From Deltaproteobacteria bacterium (GTDB taxonomy: Bacteria > Desulfobacterota > DSM-4660 > Desulfatiglandales > HGW-15), in assembly GCA_030671095.1 (NCBI GenBank), contig DAOVAK010000041.1, forward strand, positions 1 to 11,462: a stretch of 11,462 bases of DNA, in the 5' to 3' direction. Shown here piece by piece: positions 1 to 7,218 of the stretch (position 1 is its first letter; each line of letters starts with the position of its first letter). The position numbers and the translations under genes were made by a program. The notes beneath the pieces are model-generated. The model was not told the origin of the DNA. It ran no database searches and saw nothing but the letters and a program-made list of their open reading frames with translations.

Positions 1-120
1 TAATCATAAGTTTTTAGGCTTCCGAATATTCCACAATCATCAGAAGTTGAAAATCTCAGGTCAAAAGTGTCAACCACAAGATATGGGAAGAATGGAAAGA
101 GATTTCTCATGAAAGTGAAG

Positions 121-263
121 CCTCCCCGCGGCAACCCGCGGGGCATCCTGATAAGGATGGCGGAACTCTCCATAGCCATTAGCCCTCCTTCGCTAAAGCT
201 TCGGAGGGCTCTCCTCGCCATTCATCCCCGTGGCAAGCCACGGGGCATTCTGGCGAAGGAGAG
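121..263. repeat. Cluster of GC-rich palindromes (REP-like)
   Basis: Three perfect hairpins lie within about 120 bases. They are CCCCGCGG/CCGCGGGG (124-131 with 136-143, loop caac), AGCCCTCC/GGAGGGCT (181-188 with 203-210) and CCCCGTGG/CCACGGGG (226-233 with 238-245, loop caag). The third is the core of a longer imperfect inverted repeat, roughly 209-234 against 237-263, with 'ctctcct' and 'aggagag' at its outer ends. The first and third hairpins are near-copies of one unit (CCCCGYGG, then ca and two variable bases). That makes a dispersed REP-like family more likely than a single terminator. Open frames crossing this stretch simply translate the repeat. Whether it also ends lipA transcription, some 400 bases away, cannot be told. 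Confidence 0.75.
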
Positions 264-667
264 TAAGGCCATTCCTTCTGCCCGCTTCTGACGGCACGCT
301 TCTACCACAAATCTTGTTTGGAATATTCCTTTTCTTGACAGTTCCCATCGTATTGAAGAGACTAGCCAGGTCAACACCAAAAACGACGTAGCCCAGCTGT
401 ACCTGATACATAATGCGTTAGCTCAGTTCCCTGAACCAGGGAACCCCACTACCATTCAGGAACTTCCTAAATAAATGGACGAAATAGGGAAATAATTAGC
501 CGGGATTAAATTGGGAGGTATTGTGTGATGGAATAGGGTCGCTTCTCTCCTACTGACAAATACCCTAAAAACAAGACGCACGTTCTCACGCGACTTATTA
601 ACCTGTTCTTGAAGTTATCTGATTTAGGATCCTTGGCGAGACCGATAGTTAATGGAAAAGCGAGGGA
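264..667. other. Intergenic stretch with no convincing gene
   Basis: I see no gene I would support here. The only clear structure is a perfect hairpin, GTTCCCTG-aac-CAGGGAAC, at 426-444. Short open frames on both strands have no recognisable motif and no good ribosome binding site. The stretch directly downstream of the lipA stop codon (below 668) shows no GC stem followed by a T-run on the minus strand, so the terminator of the gcv-lip operon is not evident. Confidence 0.6.
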
Positions 668-1567
668 TCAAAGTGAGGTGAGGTGCTTTACGGCCTGATA
701 GAGCTCTTTTGCAGAATAAGAACTCCTCACAAACGGCCCACTGGCCACTTCAGAAAAACCCATCTTGAGCGCGGTCTCCCTCCAGTTCTCAAATTCATCC
801 GGATGAATAAAGCGTTCAACTTCTAAGTGTTCCGCTGTGGGCTGAAGATATTGACCCAGAGTCAGGATGCTGCAACCCGCGTCAAGAAGGTCACGCAGCG
901 TTTCTTCCACTTCTTCGGGAAACTCTCCTAGGCCGAGCATGAGACCTGATTTAGTTGGAATGGTGGGGTCGTGCTGTTTAGCCTGGTTTAACAATTCAAG
1001 GGAGCGATGGTAGTTGGCCTCTGGCCGAACCACAGGATAAAGACGTTGCACGGTTTCAAGATTGTGGTTCAAAACATCGGGATGGCCCTCAAAGACCGTC
1101 CGAAGCGCCTCCCTATTCCCCTGAAAATCCGGTATCAAAACCTCCACAAGTGCATGGGGTATTTTTTTGCGGATCTCTTGAATCGTTTTTTTAAAAAAAA
1201 TGGCTCCTCCGTCAGGGAGATCATCCCGGGTGACAGAGGTGATGACCACATAGCTCAATCCCATGCTCTGTGCAGCTTCCGCCACCCTGGCCGGTTCTTT
1301 GGGATCGGGCGAGCCTGACGGCCCATGTGCCACCGCGCAGAAACGGCATTTGCGCGTACAACGGGGCCCCATAATCAGGAAGGTAGAAGTCCGTCGGGAA
1401 AAGCATTCCCAGATGTTGGGACATTTCGCTTCCTCGCAAACTGTGTGAAGCCGCCTTTTCTTCAGCAGAGCCCTAACGCTTTCATATGTTGGTCCCGTTG
1501 GAAGACTCCGCTTTAGCCAGGGGGGTTTTCGGGTGTGCACTTTCGCTTCTTGATGCTGAATGATCAT
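668..1567 (-). CDS. lipA: Lipoyl synthase LipA
   Basis: Radical SAM enzyme that inserts two sulfur atoms into an octanoyl group already attached to a carrier protein, here most plausibly GcvH. The 299-residue length is normal for the family. The auxiliary cluster cysteines are visible as C44-x4-C49-x5-C55 (in CEEAKCPNIWEC) and the radical SAM cluster as C70-x3-C74-x2-C77 (in CTRKCRFC). The conserved RSSY motif near the C-terminus (281-284) supplies the serine that ligates the auxiliary cluster in known LipA structures. The start is the ATG at 1567, preceded by AAGAGG at very short spacing. Residues 12-25 (TRKPPWLKRSLPTG) fit the usual N-terminal region. It is the last gene of the gcv-lip operon, 42 bases after lipB, and both lipoylation steps are therefore encoded beside the H-protein. 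Confidence 0.97.
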   Translation of the reverse strand: MIIQHQEAKVHTRKPPWLKRSLPTGPTYESVRALLKKRRLHTVCEEAKCPNIWECFSRRTSTFLIMGPRCTRKCRFCAVAHGPSGSPDPKEPARVAEAAQSMGLSYVVITSVTRDDLPDGGAIFFKKTIQEIRKKIPHALVEVLIPDFQGNREALRTVFEGHPDVLNHNLETVQRLYPVVRPEANYHRSLELLNQAKQHDPTIPTKSGLMLGLGEFPEEVEETLRDLLDAGCSILTLGQYLQPTAEHLEVERFIHPDEFENWRETALKMGFSEVASGPFVRSSYSAKELYQAVKHLTSL

Positions 1568-1580
1568 GGCCTCTTGACGT

Positions 1581-1613
1581 ATTATAAGGGCAAAAACTCA
1601 ACGGATGTGTCAA
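1581..1613 (-). promoter_or_regulatory. Possible weak internal promoter before lipA
   Basis: On the minus strand a perfect TTGACA (1613-1608) is followed by a perfect TATAAT (1586-1581), just upstream of the lipA start at 1567. The spacer is 21 bases, well over the usual 16-18, so activity is doubtful. It overlaps the end of lipB. lipA can also be transcribed from the operon promoter. Confidence 0.25.
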
Positions 1614-2407
1614 GTTTTTGTGATACTGAATGCTTGATGCTCGATTCCGGATGGATCTAGAAAGGAACCTTCCTCCGTATTGTGTATCTTCTCCTGGCCT
1701 CCAGCTTGTAAAAGATCCTGCAATTCTGACAGGTTTTTCATAACCAGCTCTACCCCGAAGACCGCCTCGAAGTGACGTTTTGTGGCCTCCCGCACTTGAT
1801 GCATGGATACTTTACGTGAGAGTTCCCGCTCCATGGATGTCATCCCTATATCCTGAAGACCGCAGGGATTTATCCAGCCAAAGGTCTCCAGTGAGAGATT
1901 GACGTTAAATGCAATGCCATGGAAGCAAATTCCCCGGCGAATAGCGATTCCGATACTCCCCAGTTTATTATCCCCGACCCACACTCCCCTGTTAATGGGA
2001 TTCCTCTCAGCCCTAATTCCCCAGTCTCCAGCGACCCGAATCATGACTTCTTCAAGATTTTCAACATAATTAGCCACCGTCAGCCTGGCAACTCGCAGAT
2101 CAATGATGGGATACATAACGAGCTGACCGGGTCCGTGGTAGGTAATGTTTCCGCCCCGCTCCACTTGAATCACGGGAATTCCTGCTTTTTCCAGGAAATC
2201 CATAGATACCCTCAGGTTGTTCAATCCGCCCTTGCGACCAAGGGTGAAAACAGGGGGGTGCTCCAATAATAAGATAATATTCGTGTTAATAATTCTATCT
2301 TTTCTTGCGGCTACAAGGTTACTCTGCAGATCCCATGCTTCGCTGTACTCTGTGGCAGGAAGCTGAATACAGAGCCATCTTTTGTTCTGAAATATGGCAT
2401 CTTTCAT
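1610..2407 (-). CDS. lipB: Octanoyl-[acyl-carrier-protein]:protein octanoyltransferase LipB
   Basis: Transfers octanoyl from acyl carrier protein to the lipoyl-domain lysine, the first step of lipoate assembly. LipA then adds sulfur. The signature RGGNITYHGPGQLVMYP is at residues 84-100. The catalytic lysine lies in NKLGSIGI (K148) and the catalytic cysteine in NPCG (C182), matching the family's Lys/Cys pair. The start codon overlaps the stop of the upstream flavoprotein gene by 4 bases (ATGA), so translation is probably coupled. The preceding ribosome binding site is weak, which fits coupling. The protein has 265 residues, longer than the usual 210-230. The extra tail of about 30-35 residues ends in PSGIEHQAFSITKT, and this part is encoded by a degenerate intergenic-type repeat (1618-1655), so it looks like a read-through extension without enzymatic meaning. 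Confidence 0.95.
   Translation of the reverse strand: MKDAIFQNKRWLCIQLPATEYSEAWDLQSNLVAARKDRIINTNIILLLEHPPVFTLGRKGGLNNLRVSMDFLEKAGIPVIQVERGGNITYHGPGQLVMYPIIDLRVARLTVANYVENLEEVMIRVAGDWGIRAERNPINRGVWVGDNKLGSIGIAIRRGICFHGIAFNVNLSLETFGWINPCGLQDIGMTSMERELSRKVSMHQVREATKRHFEAVFGVELVMKNLSELQDLLQAGGQEKIHNTEEGSFLDPSGIEHQAFSITKT
1618..1655 (+). repeat. Degenerate 'tgatgcttgat'-type repeat inside the lipB 3' end
   Basis: The plus strand reads as runs of TGATRCTKRATGC-like units ('gatactgaatgcttgatgctcg'), followed by 'attccggatgg'. A related stretch occurs at 10250-10273 ('tgatgcttgatactggatgc', then cgg). Such short interspersed degenerate repeats are usually intergenic. Here one copy supplies the last codons of lipB. 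Confidence 0.5.
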
Positions 2408-3813
2408 CTTAACTCAGGAAAAAAAACCTTTTCGCATTCCTTTGGTGCAAGCCTGAGCCGTTTGAGCCCTATCTCAGCAACCTGCGAGATGGGATCATAC
2501 ATCTGTGAGATAGGAGGATTGTAGGAAAGCTCGGCATCCATAAGGTCGTAAAGGGTCATACCGCCGTGTATGGCCAGGGCAAAGACGTTAATTCTCCAAG
2601 CAGCGCCTTCTTCACCCACAGCCTGCGCACCCAGAATCTTACCATCCTTCACATCGACAATGACCCTCAGGTTTATCTCTTTTGTATCAGGCATGTAATG
2701 GGGTTTTATCTCTCGTTTGGTGGAAATGGCCTTGGCATCATAGCCCAGACTTTTTGCAGTCTCTAAAGTGTATCCGGTTGACGCAATTTCCAAACCACCC
2801 ACGAAGGTGAGGAAAGTGTTGAGAGCACCAGGATAAGATGTGTTTCCTCCAGCCGCATTTATTCCCGCCGTCATCCCTTGCCGATAAGCTGATGTGGCAA
2901 GCTGCATGACGGTAGGGGTCTCATCTATGCGGGAATAGGTTTGGACAAGATCTCCAACGGCATAGACGTTTTCAACGGATGTTCCCATCCTGTTGTTCAC
3001 CACGACCAATCCGTTTTCAGTCCTTGCCCCTATTATCTCAGCCAACTTGGTGTTCCCGCGCATCCCAACGGCCATGACGAATATATCACAATCGATGGTT
3101 TCACCCGCGATTTCCACTGATTCCACCTCTTGAGTACCGTTGATGCGATCAATGCCTTTACCAAAGAGAACAATTATTCCCAGTTTTTCCAGGTGCTCAA
3201 CGATTATTTTCCCCATTTCTGGGTCCAGGTTACGGGGGAACGGGGGCGGCGTCCTCTTGGTCACTGCCACATCAAGTCCTAGTTTCTTTAATCCCACCGC
3301 CACCTCCAGCCCTGTGGCGCCTCCCCCTACAACTACCGCACTTTTCTTCCTCGATGATTTTGCAGCCTTAAGTAGAGCGGTGCTGTTCTCTATGTCCGAT
3401 ACAAAATGGACACCTTTTCCCAAGAGACTACTTGCGCCAGGGATCGGCAGATTTATGGGGGATGCACCGGTTGCAAGTATCATTGAATCGTATCTGATTT
3501 CTTTTTCATCTGAAGTGGCAAGGTCCACAGCCCTCACTATTTTTTTGACCTTATCAATAGAGACAGCCTCATGATGAAGAATTTTGGTCAACTTGTTTTT
3601 TATTTCAGGGACATCGTACATTAGTGCCTCGAAGTCCTTGACCACCCCCTCGATTACAAAGGGAAGGCCGCAGGGGGAGAACTGATCGAAGTCCCTCTTC
3701 TCAATAATTGTTACATGGCATTTGCGGTTATAGCTAAGGGCGCTCTTTGAGGCATAAAGCCCACTTGCACCAAGGCCAACGATCACTATTTCCAGGGGTT
3801 GATTATCGGTCAT
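2404..3813 (-). CDS. FAD/NAD(P)-dependent oxidoreductase of the CoA-disulfide reductase/NADH oxidase family
   Basis: Flavoprotein of 469 residues with the two-Rossmann-fold plan of the pyridine nucleotide-disulfide reductases. The FAD dinucleotide motif is IVGLGASGLYAS (residues 11-22). The NAD(P)H motif is VVGGGATGLEVA (161-172), preceded by ATGASP (114-119), and the second FAD contact is VYAVGDL (283-289). A dimerisation domain covers about 330-450. The redox-active position is one cysteine, C48 in FSPCGLPF, as in CoA-disulfide reductase, NADH oxidase and NAD(P)H-dependent persulfide reductases. Dihydrolipoamide dehydrogenase has two cysteines (CxxxxC) there. The C-terminal YNPPISQMYDP stretch (431-441) also fits the CoA-disulfide reductase group, which uses tyrosine instead of the His-Glu pair. 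It begins 47 bases after gcvPB and overlaps lipB by 4 bases. Its job within a glycine cleavage/lipoylation operon is unknown. It might reoxidise the lipoyl arm or handle thiol or persulfide redox, but neither is shown. The ribosome binding site (GGAAA, 10 bases from the ATG) is weak. Confidence 0.85.
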   Translation of the reverse strand: MTDNQPLEIVIVGLGASGLYASKSALSYNRKCHVTIIEKRDFDQFSPCGLPFVIEGVVKDFEALMYDVPEIKNKLTKILHHEAVSIDKVKKIVRAVDLATSDEKEIRYDSMILATGASPINLPIPGASSLLGKGVHFVSDIENSTALLKAAKSSRKKSAVVVGGGATGLEVAVGLKKLGLDVAVTKRTPPPFPRNLDPEMGKIIVEHLEKLGIIVLFGKGIDRINGTQEVESVEIAGETIDCDIFVMAVGMRGNTKLAEIIGARTENGLVVVNNRMGTSVENVYAVGDLVQTYSRIDETPTVMQLATSAYRQGMTAGINAAGGNTSYPGALNTFLTFVGGLEIASTGYTLETAKSLGYDAKAISTKREIKPHYMPDTKEINLRVIVDVKDGKILGAQAVGEEGAAWRINVFALAIHGGMTLYDLMDAELSYNPPISQMYDPISQVAEIGLKRLRLAPKECEKVFFPELR

Positions 3814-3830
3814 GTGATAGTTTTCCAGAT
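3811..3830 (-). repeat. 20-bp inverted repeat, copy 1 (covers flavoprotein start codon)
   Basis: The minus strand reads ATCTGGAAAACTATCACATG, whose last three bases are the start codon of the flavoprotein gene. It therefore includes that gene's ribosome binding region. The identical 20 bases occur on the plus strand at 7110-7129, upstream of gcvH. Confidence 0.85.
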
Positions 3831-3860
3831 AAAGATTTTGGGCCCATCAATTCCAGTATT

Positions 3861-5318
3861 TCATCCCGCAAGGCATGGCTTCCGCGCCGCTGTTACCTCA
3901 TCCAGCCTCTTTACTTTGCAGTTTTTTGGTGCTTCATGCAGCAAGTCTGGGTTTTCTTTAGCCTCATTTGCAATGGCTTTGAATGCTTCGATAAACTGAT
4001 CGAGATCCTCTTTGGACTCTGTCTCCGTGGGTTCGATCATGATTGCACCTTCTACGACCAGCGGAAAATAAACGGTGGGCGGATGAAATCCGTAATCCAT
4101 AAGTCGCTTGGCCATATCCAGAGTCAATACTTTGGCAGGCCGTTGATGTTTATCGGAAAAGACGCATTCATGCATGCAAGGTCTATCGTAGGGAAGATCC
4201 AATGTGCCTTTTAACATTTCCTTGATATAATTTGCGTTCAAAACAGCAAGCCGGCTGGCCTTTTTTAGATTCTTTGGCCCCATGCTACGAATATAACAGT
4301 AGGCCTTTATGATGACACCAACATTTCCATGAAAGGCCTGCAGTTTGCCCACAGATTGGGGATAATTTTCCGAAAGGGCATATTTTCCGTTTTCTACCAC
4401 CACGCGGGGTACAGGCAGAAATGGCTCAAGATGCTTTTTGACACAGACAGGACCTGAACCGGGACCTCCTCCCCCGTGAGGGGTCGAAAAGGTCTTGTGG
4501 AGGTTCAGGTGTATTATGTCAATCCCGGTTTTACCCATTTGCACTATACCCATGACGGCATTCATGTTTGCGCCGTCACAATAGACCAGCCCGCCCCTGG
4601 AGTGGACGATTTCGGCTATTTCCTGGATATTTTCCTCAAAAAGCCCCAGTGTGTTCGGGTTGGTTACCATGATCCCGGCTGTCTCTTCGTCCATGACTTC
4701 GGCGATGGCCTCCACGGGTAGGATTCCCTGTTCATTGGATCTTGCAAGTACGGGACGGTAACCGCAGAGGGCTACACTGGCAGGGTTTGTCCCGTGTGCA
4801 GTATCCGGGACAATGATCTTTGAACGCAACACCCCCTTACTTCTGTGGTAGGCGTGAATAAGAAGCATGCCGGTTAGCTCTCCGTGGGCCCCTGCAGCAG
4901 GCTGAAGGGTGGTGGCATCCATGCCGGTGATTTCCGCAAGATATTGCTCGAGTTCAAACATCAGCCTGAGCACCCCCTGGGACAGACTGGCTGGAAGCAG
5001 GGGATGAGCCCCGCTAAATCCTGGAAGGTTTGCTTGTCTTTCGTTGCTCTTTGGACTGTACTTCATGGTGCATGACCCTAATGGGTACATCCCTGTATCC
5101 ACACCGAAATTCCATTGGGAGAGTCGTGTGTAATGGCGTACCACGTCCACCTCGCTCAAATCCGGGAAGTCAGGGCCCTCGCCCGTAAGTTCAGGGGACA
5201 GAGGGGAGGATTCAACGTCGCGGCGGGGAAGGGAAAATCCGCATCTCCCCTTTCTCCCTTTTTCCCAAAGCAGCGGCTCATTAAGTATCAGACCCGTGGT
5301 CCCTAAAGATTCTCTCAT
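3861..5318 (-). CDS. gcvPB: Glycine dehydrogenase (decarboxylating) subunit 2, PLP-binding P-protein
   Basis: Second, PLP-carrying half of the split P-protein. With GcvPA it removes CO2 from glycine and passes the aminomethyl group to the lipoyl arm of GcvH. The Schiff-base lysine is K275 in NLHKTFSTPHGGGGPGSGP (272-290), the family hallmark. Other conserved stretches are NFGVDTGMYPLGSCTMKY (70-87), LQPAAGAHGELTG (138-150) and PDTAHGTNPASVA (171-183). The 485-residue length is normal. The start at 5318 overlaps the gcvPA stop by 4 bases (ATGA) and has a good GGAGG eight bases upstream (AGGGAGGTTAAATC, then ATG), so the two subunits are probably made in equal amounts. Nothing is missing from the active site that I can see. 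Confidence 0.97.
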   Translation of the reverse strand: MRESLGTTGLILNEPLLWEKGRKGRCGFSLPRRDVESSPLSPELTGEGPDFPDLSEVDVVRHYTRLSQWNFGVDTGMYPLGSCTMKYSPKSNERQANLPGFSGAHPLLPASLSQGVLRLMFELEQYLAEITGMDATTLQPAAGAHGELTGMLLIHAYHRSKGVLRSKIIVPDTAHGTNPASVALCGYRPVLARSNEQGILPVEAIAEVMDEETAGIMVTNPNTLGLFEENIQEIAEIVHSRGGLVYCDGANMNAVMGIVQMGKTGIDIIHLNLHKTFSTPHGGGGPGSGPVCVKKHLEPFLPVPRVVVENGKYALSENYPQSVGKLQAFHGNVGVIIKAYCYIRSMGPKNLKKASRLAVLNANYIKEMLKGTLDLPYDRPCMHECVFSDKHQRPAKVLTLDMAKRLMDYGFHPPTVYFPLVVEGAIMIEPTETESKEDLDQFIEAFKAIANEAKENPDLLHEAPKNCKVKRLDEVTAARKPCLAG

Positions 5319-6646
5319 GATTTAACCTCCCTGACCAGGCTATCCATGTCCTCCTTGGACCTGGTTTCGGTTACACACAAAAGGTAATGGTTGACAAGTT
5401 CAGGGTAGTAGGGAGCCAGAGAAAGGCCTGCTATTATCTTTTTCTCCAGAAGGCGCCCGTAATTGACCTCAAAGCCTTTGGGAAATTCCACAACGAATTC
5501 ATTGAATGTGGGGCTGTCAAAGCTTATGGTAAATCCCGCCTTTTTCAGCTCATTTTTAAGATATTCGGCCTTGTCATGGTTGAGACGGGCGAGTTCCCGT
5601 ATACCGGTACCCCCGAGAGAGGCCATATACGTTGCGGCCGCCAGAGCACAGAGGCTATTGTTGGTGCAAATGTTGGAAGTCGCTTTTTCTCGGCGAATAT
5701 GCTGCTCCCTGGTAGCGAGCGTCAGAACAAAGCCTCTTTTGCCATCCAGGTCTTTGGTTTGGCCAACCAGACGACCGGGCAAGCTGCGCATGTAAATCTT
5801 GCGGCTTGCGAGTATCCCGAGTTCCGGTCCGCCGAACGAACGGGGAATACCGAGGCTCTGACCTTCCCCGCATACAACGTCGGCGCCCTGACTTCCGGGA
5901 TTTTTTAGAAGCCCGTAAGAAAGGGCTTCCGTAAAGGAAGCGATAAAAAGGGCCTCTTTATCATGAGCCCTTTCCCCAATGGCCTGTAAATCCTCAACGC
6001 ATCCGAAAAAATTGGGTGACTGCACCGCAACGGCTGCAAGATCCTCCATTTCATCAAATCCAGTAAGATCGGTCACACCGCTTTTGAGATAGCCAAGTTC
6101 CACAACCTCATAACCGGTGGGTTCAAAATAGGTTCGAACCACCCGACGATATAGAGGATGAATAAGGCTTGAAACGGCGACTTTACTTCGTTTGGTCACA
6201 CGGATGGCCATAAGCAGTGATTCGGCCAGGGCCGTAGCACCGTCGTAATGTGATGCAGTTGCTATTTCCATGCCCAGGAGCTGGGCGGCAAGCGTCTGAT
6301 ACTCATAAATCGCTTGGAGTGTTCCCTGGCTCATTTCGGGCTGGTAAGGGGTATAAGATGTTACAAACTCTGAGCGACTTAAGAGGTAAAGTACCGAAGC
6401 AGGAATAAAATGTTCATAACTCCCTGCTCCCATGAACACTTTGTATTCCGGGGAGACGGCCATGCTGTCGGAAAGAGCCTGCATATGCTCGTTCAATTCC
6501 CACTCGGTCATCGCCTCTGGCAGGTTGAGGTCGCCCTTGCAACGGCAATCTTCAGGGACTGTGGAAAAAAGGCCGTCAAGGTCGTCAACTCCCACAGCCT
6601 GAAGCATTGAAGCAATATCTTCACTGGTATGGGGTAAGTAAAGCAT
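5315..6646 (-). CDS. gcvPA: Glycine dehydrogenase (decarboxylating) subunit 1
   Basis: N-terminal-half subunit of the split P-protein, 443 residues as usual. It opens with the family pattern MLYLPHTSEDIASMLQAVGV. It carries TSYTPYQPEMSQGTLQ (96-111) and GIPRSFGGPELGILA (266-280), then REQHIRREKATSNICTN (313-329), all characteristic of GcvPA. It lacks the PLP lysine, which sits in GcvPB. The start codon directly follows the gcvH stop (TAA then ATG). AAAGGAG at the very end of gcvH acts as the ribosome binding site, so gcvH and gcvPA translation are likely coupled. Split P-proteins are widespread in anaerobes and many thermophiles, while enterobacteria and mitochondria use a single long chain. 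Confidence 0.97.
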   Translation of the reverse strand: MLYLPHTSEDIASMLQAVGVDDLDGLFSTVPEDCRCKGDLNLPEAMTEWELNEHMQALSDSMAVSPEYKVFMGAGSYEHFIPASVLYLLSRSEFVTSYTPYQPEMSQGTLQAIYEYQTLAAQLLGMEIATASHYDGATALAESLLMAIRVTKRSKVAVSSLIHPLYRRVVRTYFEPTGYEVVELGYLKSGVTDLTGFDEMEDLAAVAVQSPNFFGCVEDLQAIGERAHDKEALFIASFTEALSYGLLKNPGSQGADVVCGEGQSLGIPRSFGGPELGILASRKIYMRSLPGRLVGQTKDLDGKRGFVLTLATREQHIRREKATSNICTNNSLCALAAATYMASLGGTGIRELARLNHDKAEYLKNELKKAGFTISFDSPTFNEFVVEFPKGFEVNYGRLLEKKIIAGLSLAPYYPELVNHYLLCVTETRSKEDMDSLVREVKS

Positions 6647-7057
6647 TTACTCTTCTCCTTTCAGCTTTTCCAGGCAGGCGGCACTGGTCATGAGCGTCTC
6701 CATTTCAGATAGATCATTGGGATTGACCACAACCATCCATCCATCTTTGTATGGGCTTTTGTTTATCAGCTGAGGTGATTCTTCAAGGTCCGTGTTTACA
6801 TCAACAATTTCTCCGCCCACCGGCATGTAACATTCGCAAACAGCTTTTACTGATTCCACGGTTGCGAATTCTTCCCCCTTTTTAAAGGCATCACCCACCT
6901 GGGGAAGTTCCACAAAAACAATGTCTGAGAGCTGATCCTGGGCATAATCGTCAAGACCAACCGTTACCTTATCGCCCTCAAGCCGGGCCCATTCATGATC
7001 TTCTGTATACCGAACATCATCGGGTAAATTTAATTCACTGATTTCTTTCACTGCCAT
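6647..7057 (-). CDS. gcvH: Glycine cleavage system H protein
   Basis: Lipoyl carrier that shuttles the aminomethyl intermediate between the P- and T-proteins. The lipoylated lysine is K71 in TVESVKAV, the canonical ESVKA motif. DVRYTEDHEW (14-23) is the usual N-terminal signature, and SPYKDGWMV (101-109) is also typical. I place the start at the ATG at 7057, giving 136 residues beginning MAVKEISELNLPDD, which is the normal family length. The reading frame stays open up to 7135, but the extra 26 codons are AT-rich, hydrophobic and overlap a 20-bp repeat. AAGGAG immediately precedes the chosen ATG, at short spacing. It is the first gene of the operon. The lipB and lipA products encoded downstream would modify it. 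Confidence 0.95.
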   Translation of the reverse strand: MAVKEISELNLPDDVRYTEDHEWARLEGDKVTVGLDDYAQDQLSDIVFVELPQVGDAFKKGEEFATVESVKAVCECYMPVGGEIVDVNTDLEESPQLINKSPYKDGWMVVVNPNDLSEMETLMTSAACLEKLKGEE

Positions 7058-7109
7058 TTCTCCTTTTTCTAAATTAATGATCAGTATTTCTAAAAATTTC
7101 AGCAAAAAG

Positions 7110-7129
7110 ATCTGGAAAACTATCACATG
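7110..7129 (+). repeat. 20-bp inverted repeat, copy 2 (upstream of gcvH)
   Basis: These 20 bases are identical to the minus-strand sequence at 3811-3830. Here they lie 53 bases upstream of the gcvH start, in the opposite orientation to the operon. The embedded ATG opens only a ten-codon frame, so no gene start is implied. The flanking bases do not match the other copy. Confidence 0.85.
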
Positions 7130-7148
7130 CCACATATAAATGCAAATA

Positions 7149-7175
7149 CCACATTCTAATTTCTACAAAATGTGG
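7149..7175. promoter_or_regulatory. Dyad upstream of gcvH, possible operator
   Basis: CCACATT (7149-7155) and AATGTGG (7169-7175) form a perfect 7-bp dyad with a 13-base AT-rich centre, about 92-118 bases upstream of the gcvH start. Its symmetry and place in a divergent intergenic region would suit a dimeric regulator, or a weak hairpin in the gcvH leader. No regulator gene is in the window and no known operator consensus is matched. Confidence 0.3.
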
Positions 7176-7218
7176 ATTCAGAATGTTTGAAGATGAGTGG
7201 GGAAGTTGACGAAACTCC

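Noticed and set aside
67..291. 74-residue plus-strand frame
   Set aside because: It translates the palindrome cluster, with the same PRGxPRGIL peptide appearing twice from the two repeat copies. No ribosome binding site or family resemblance.
193..411. 72-residue minus-strand frame
   Set aside because: Its C-terminal half is translated repeat (PWLATG from the hairpin) and its N-terminal half has no recognisable motif or ribosome binding site.
2404..3813. Calling the flavoprotein a dihydrolipoamide dehydrogenase (Lpd)
   Set aside because: It lacks the CxxxxC redox pair and the C-terminal His-Glu motif. It has the single cysteine of the CoA-disulfide reductase family.
3140..4214. Plus-strand frames of 144 and 155 residues at 3140-3574 and 3747-4214
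   Set aside because: Both lie opposite well-supported minus-strand genes (flavoprotein and gcvPB), with compositions typical of antisense translation.
7058..7135. Upstream extension of gcvH to a start at 7135
   Set aside because: The additional 26 residues are AT-rich and hydrophobic, do not fit GcvH families and overlap the 20-bp repeat. The ATG at 7057 gives the standard length and has AAGGAG before it.
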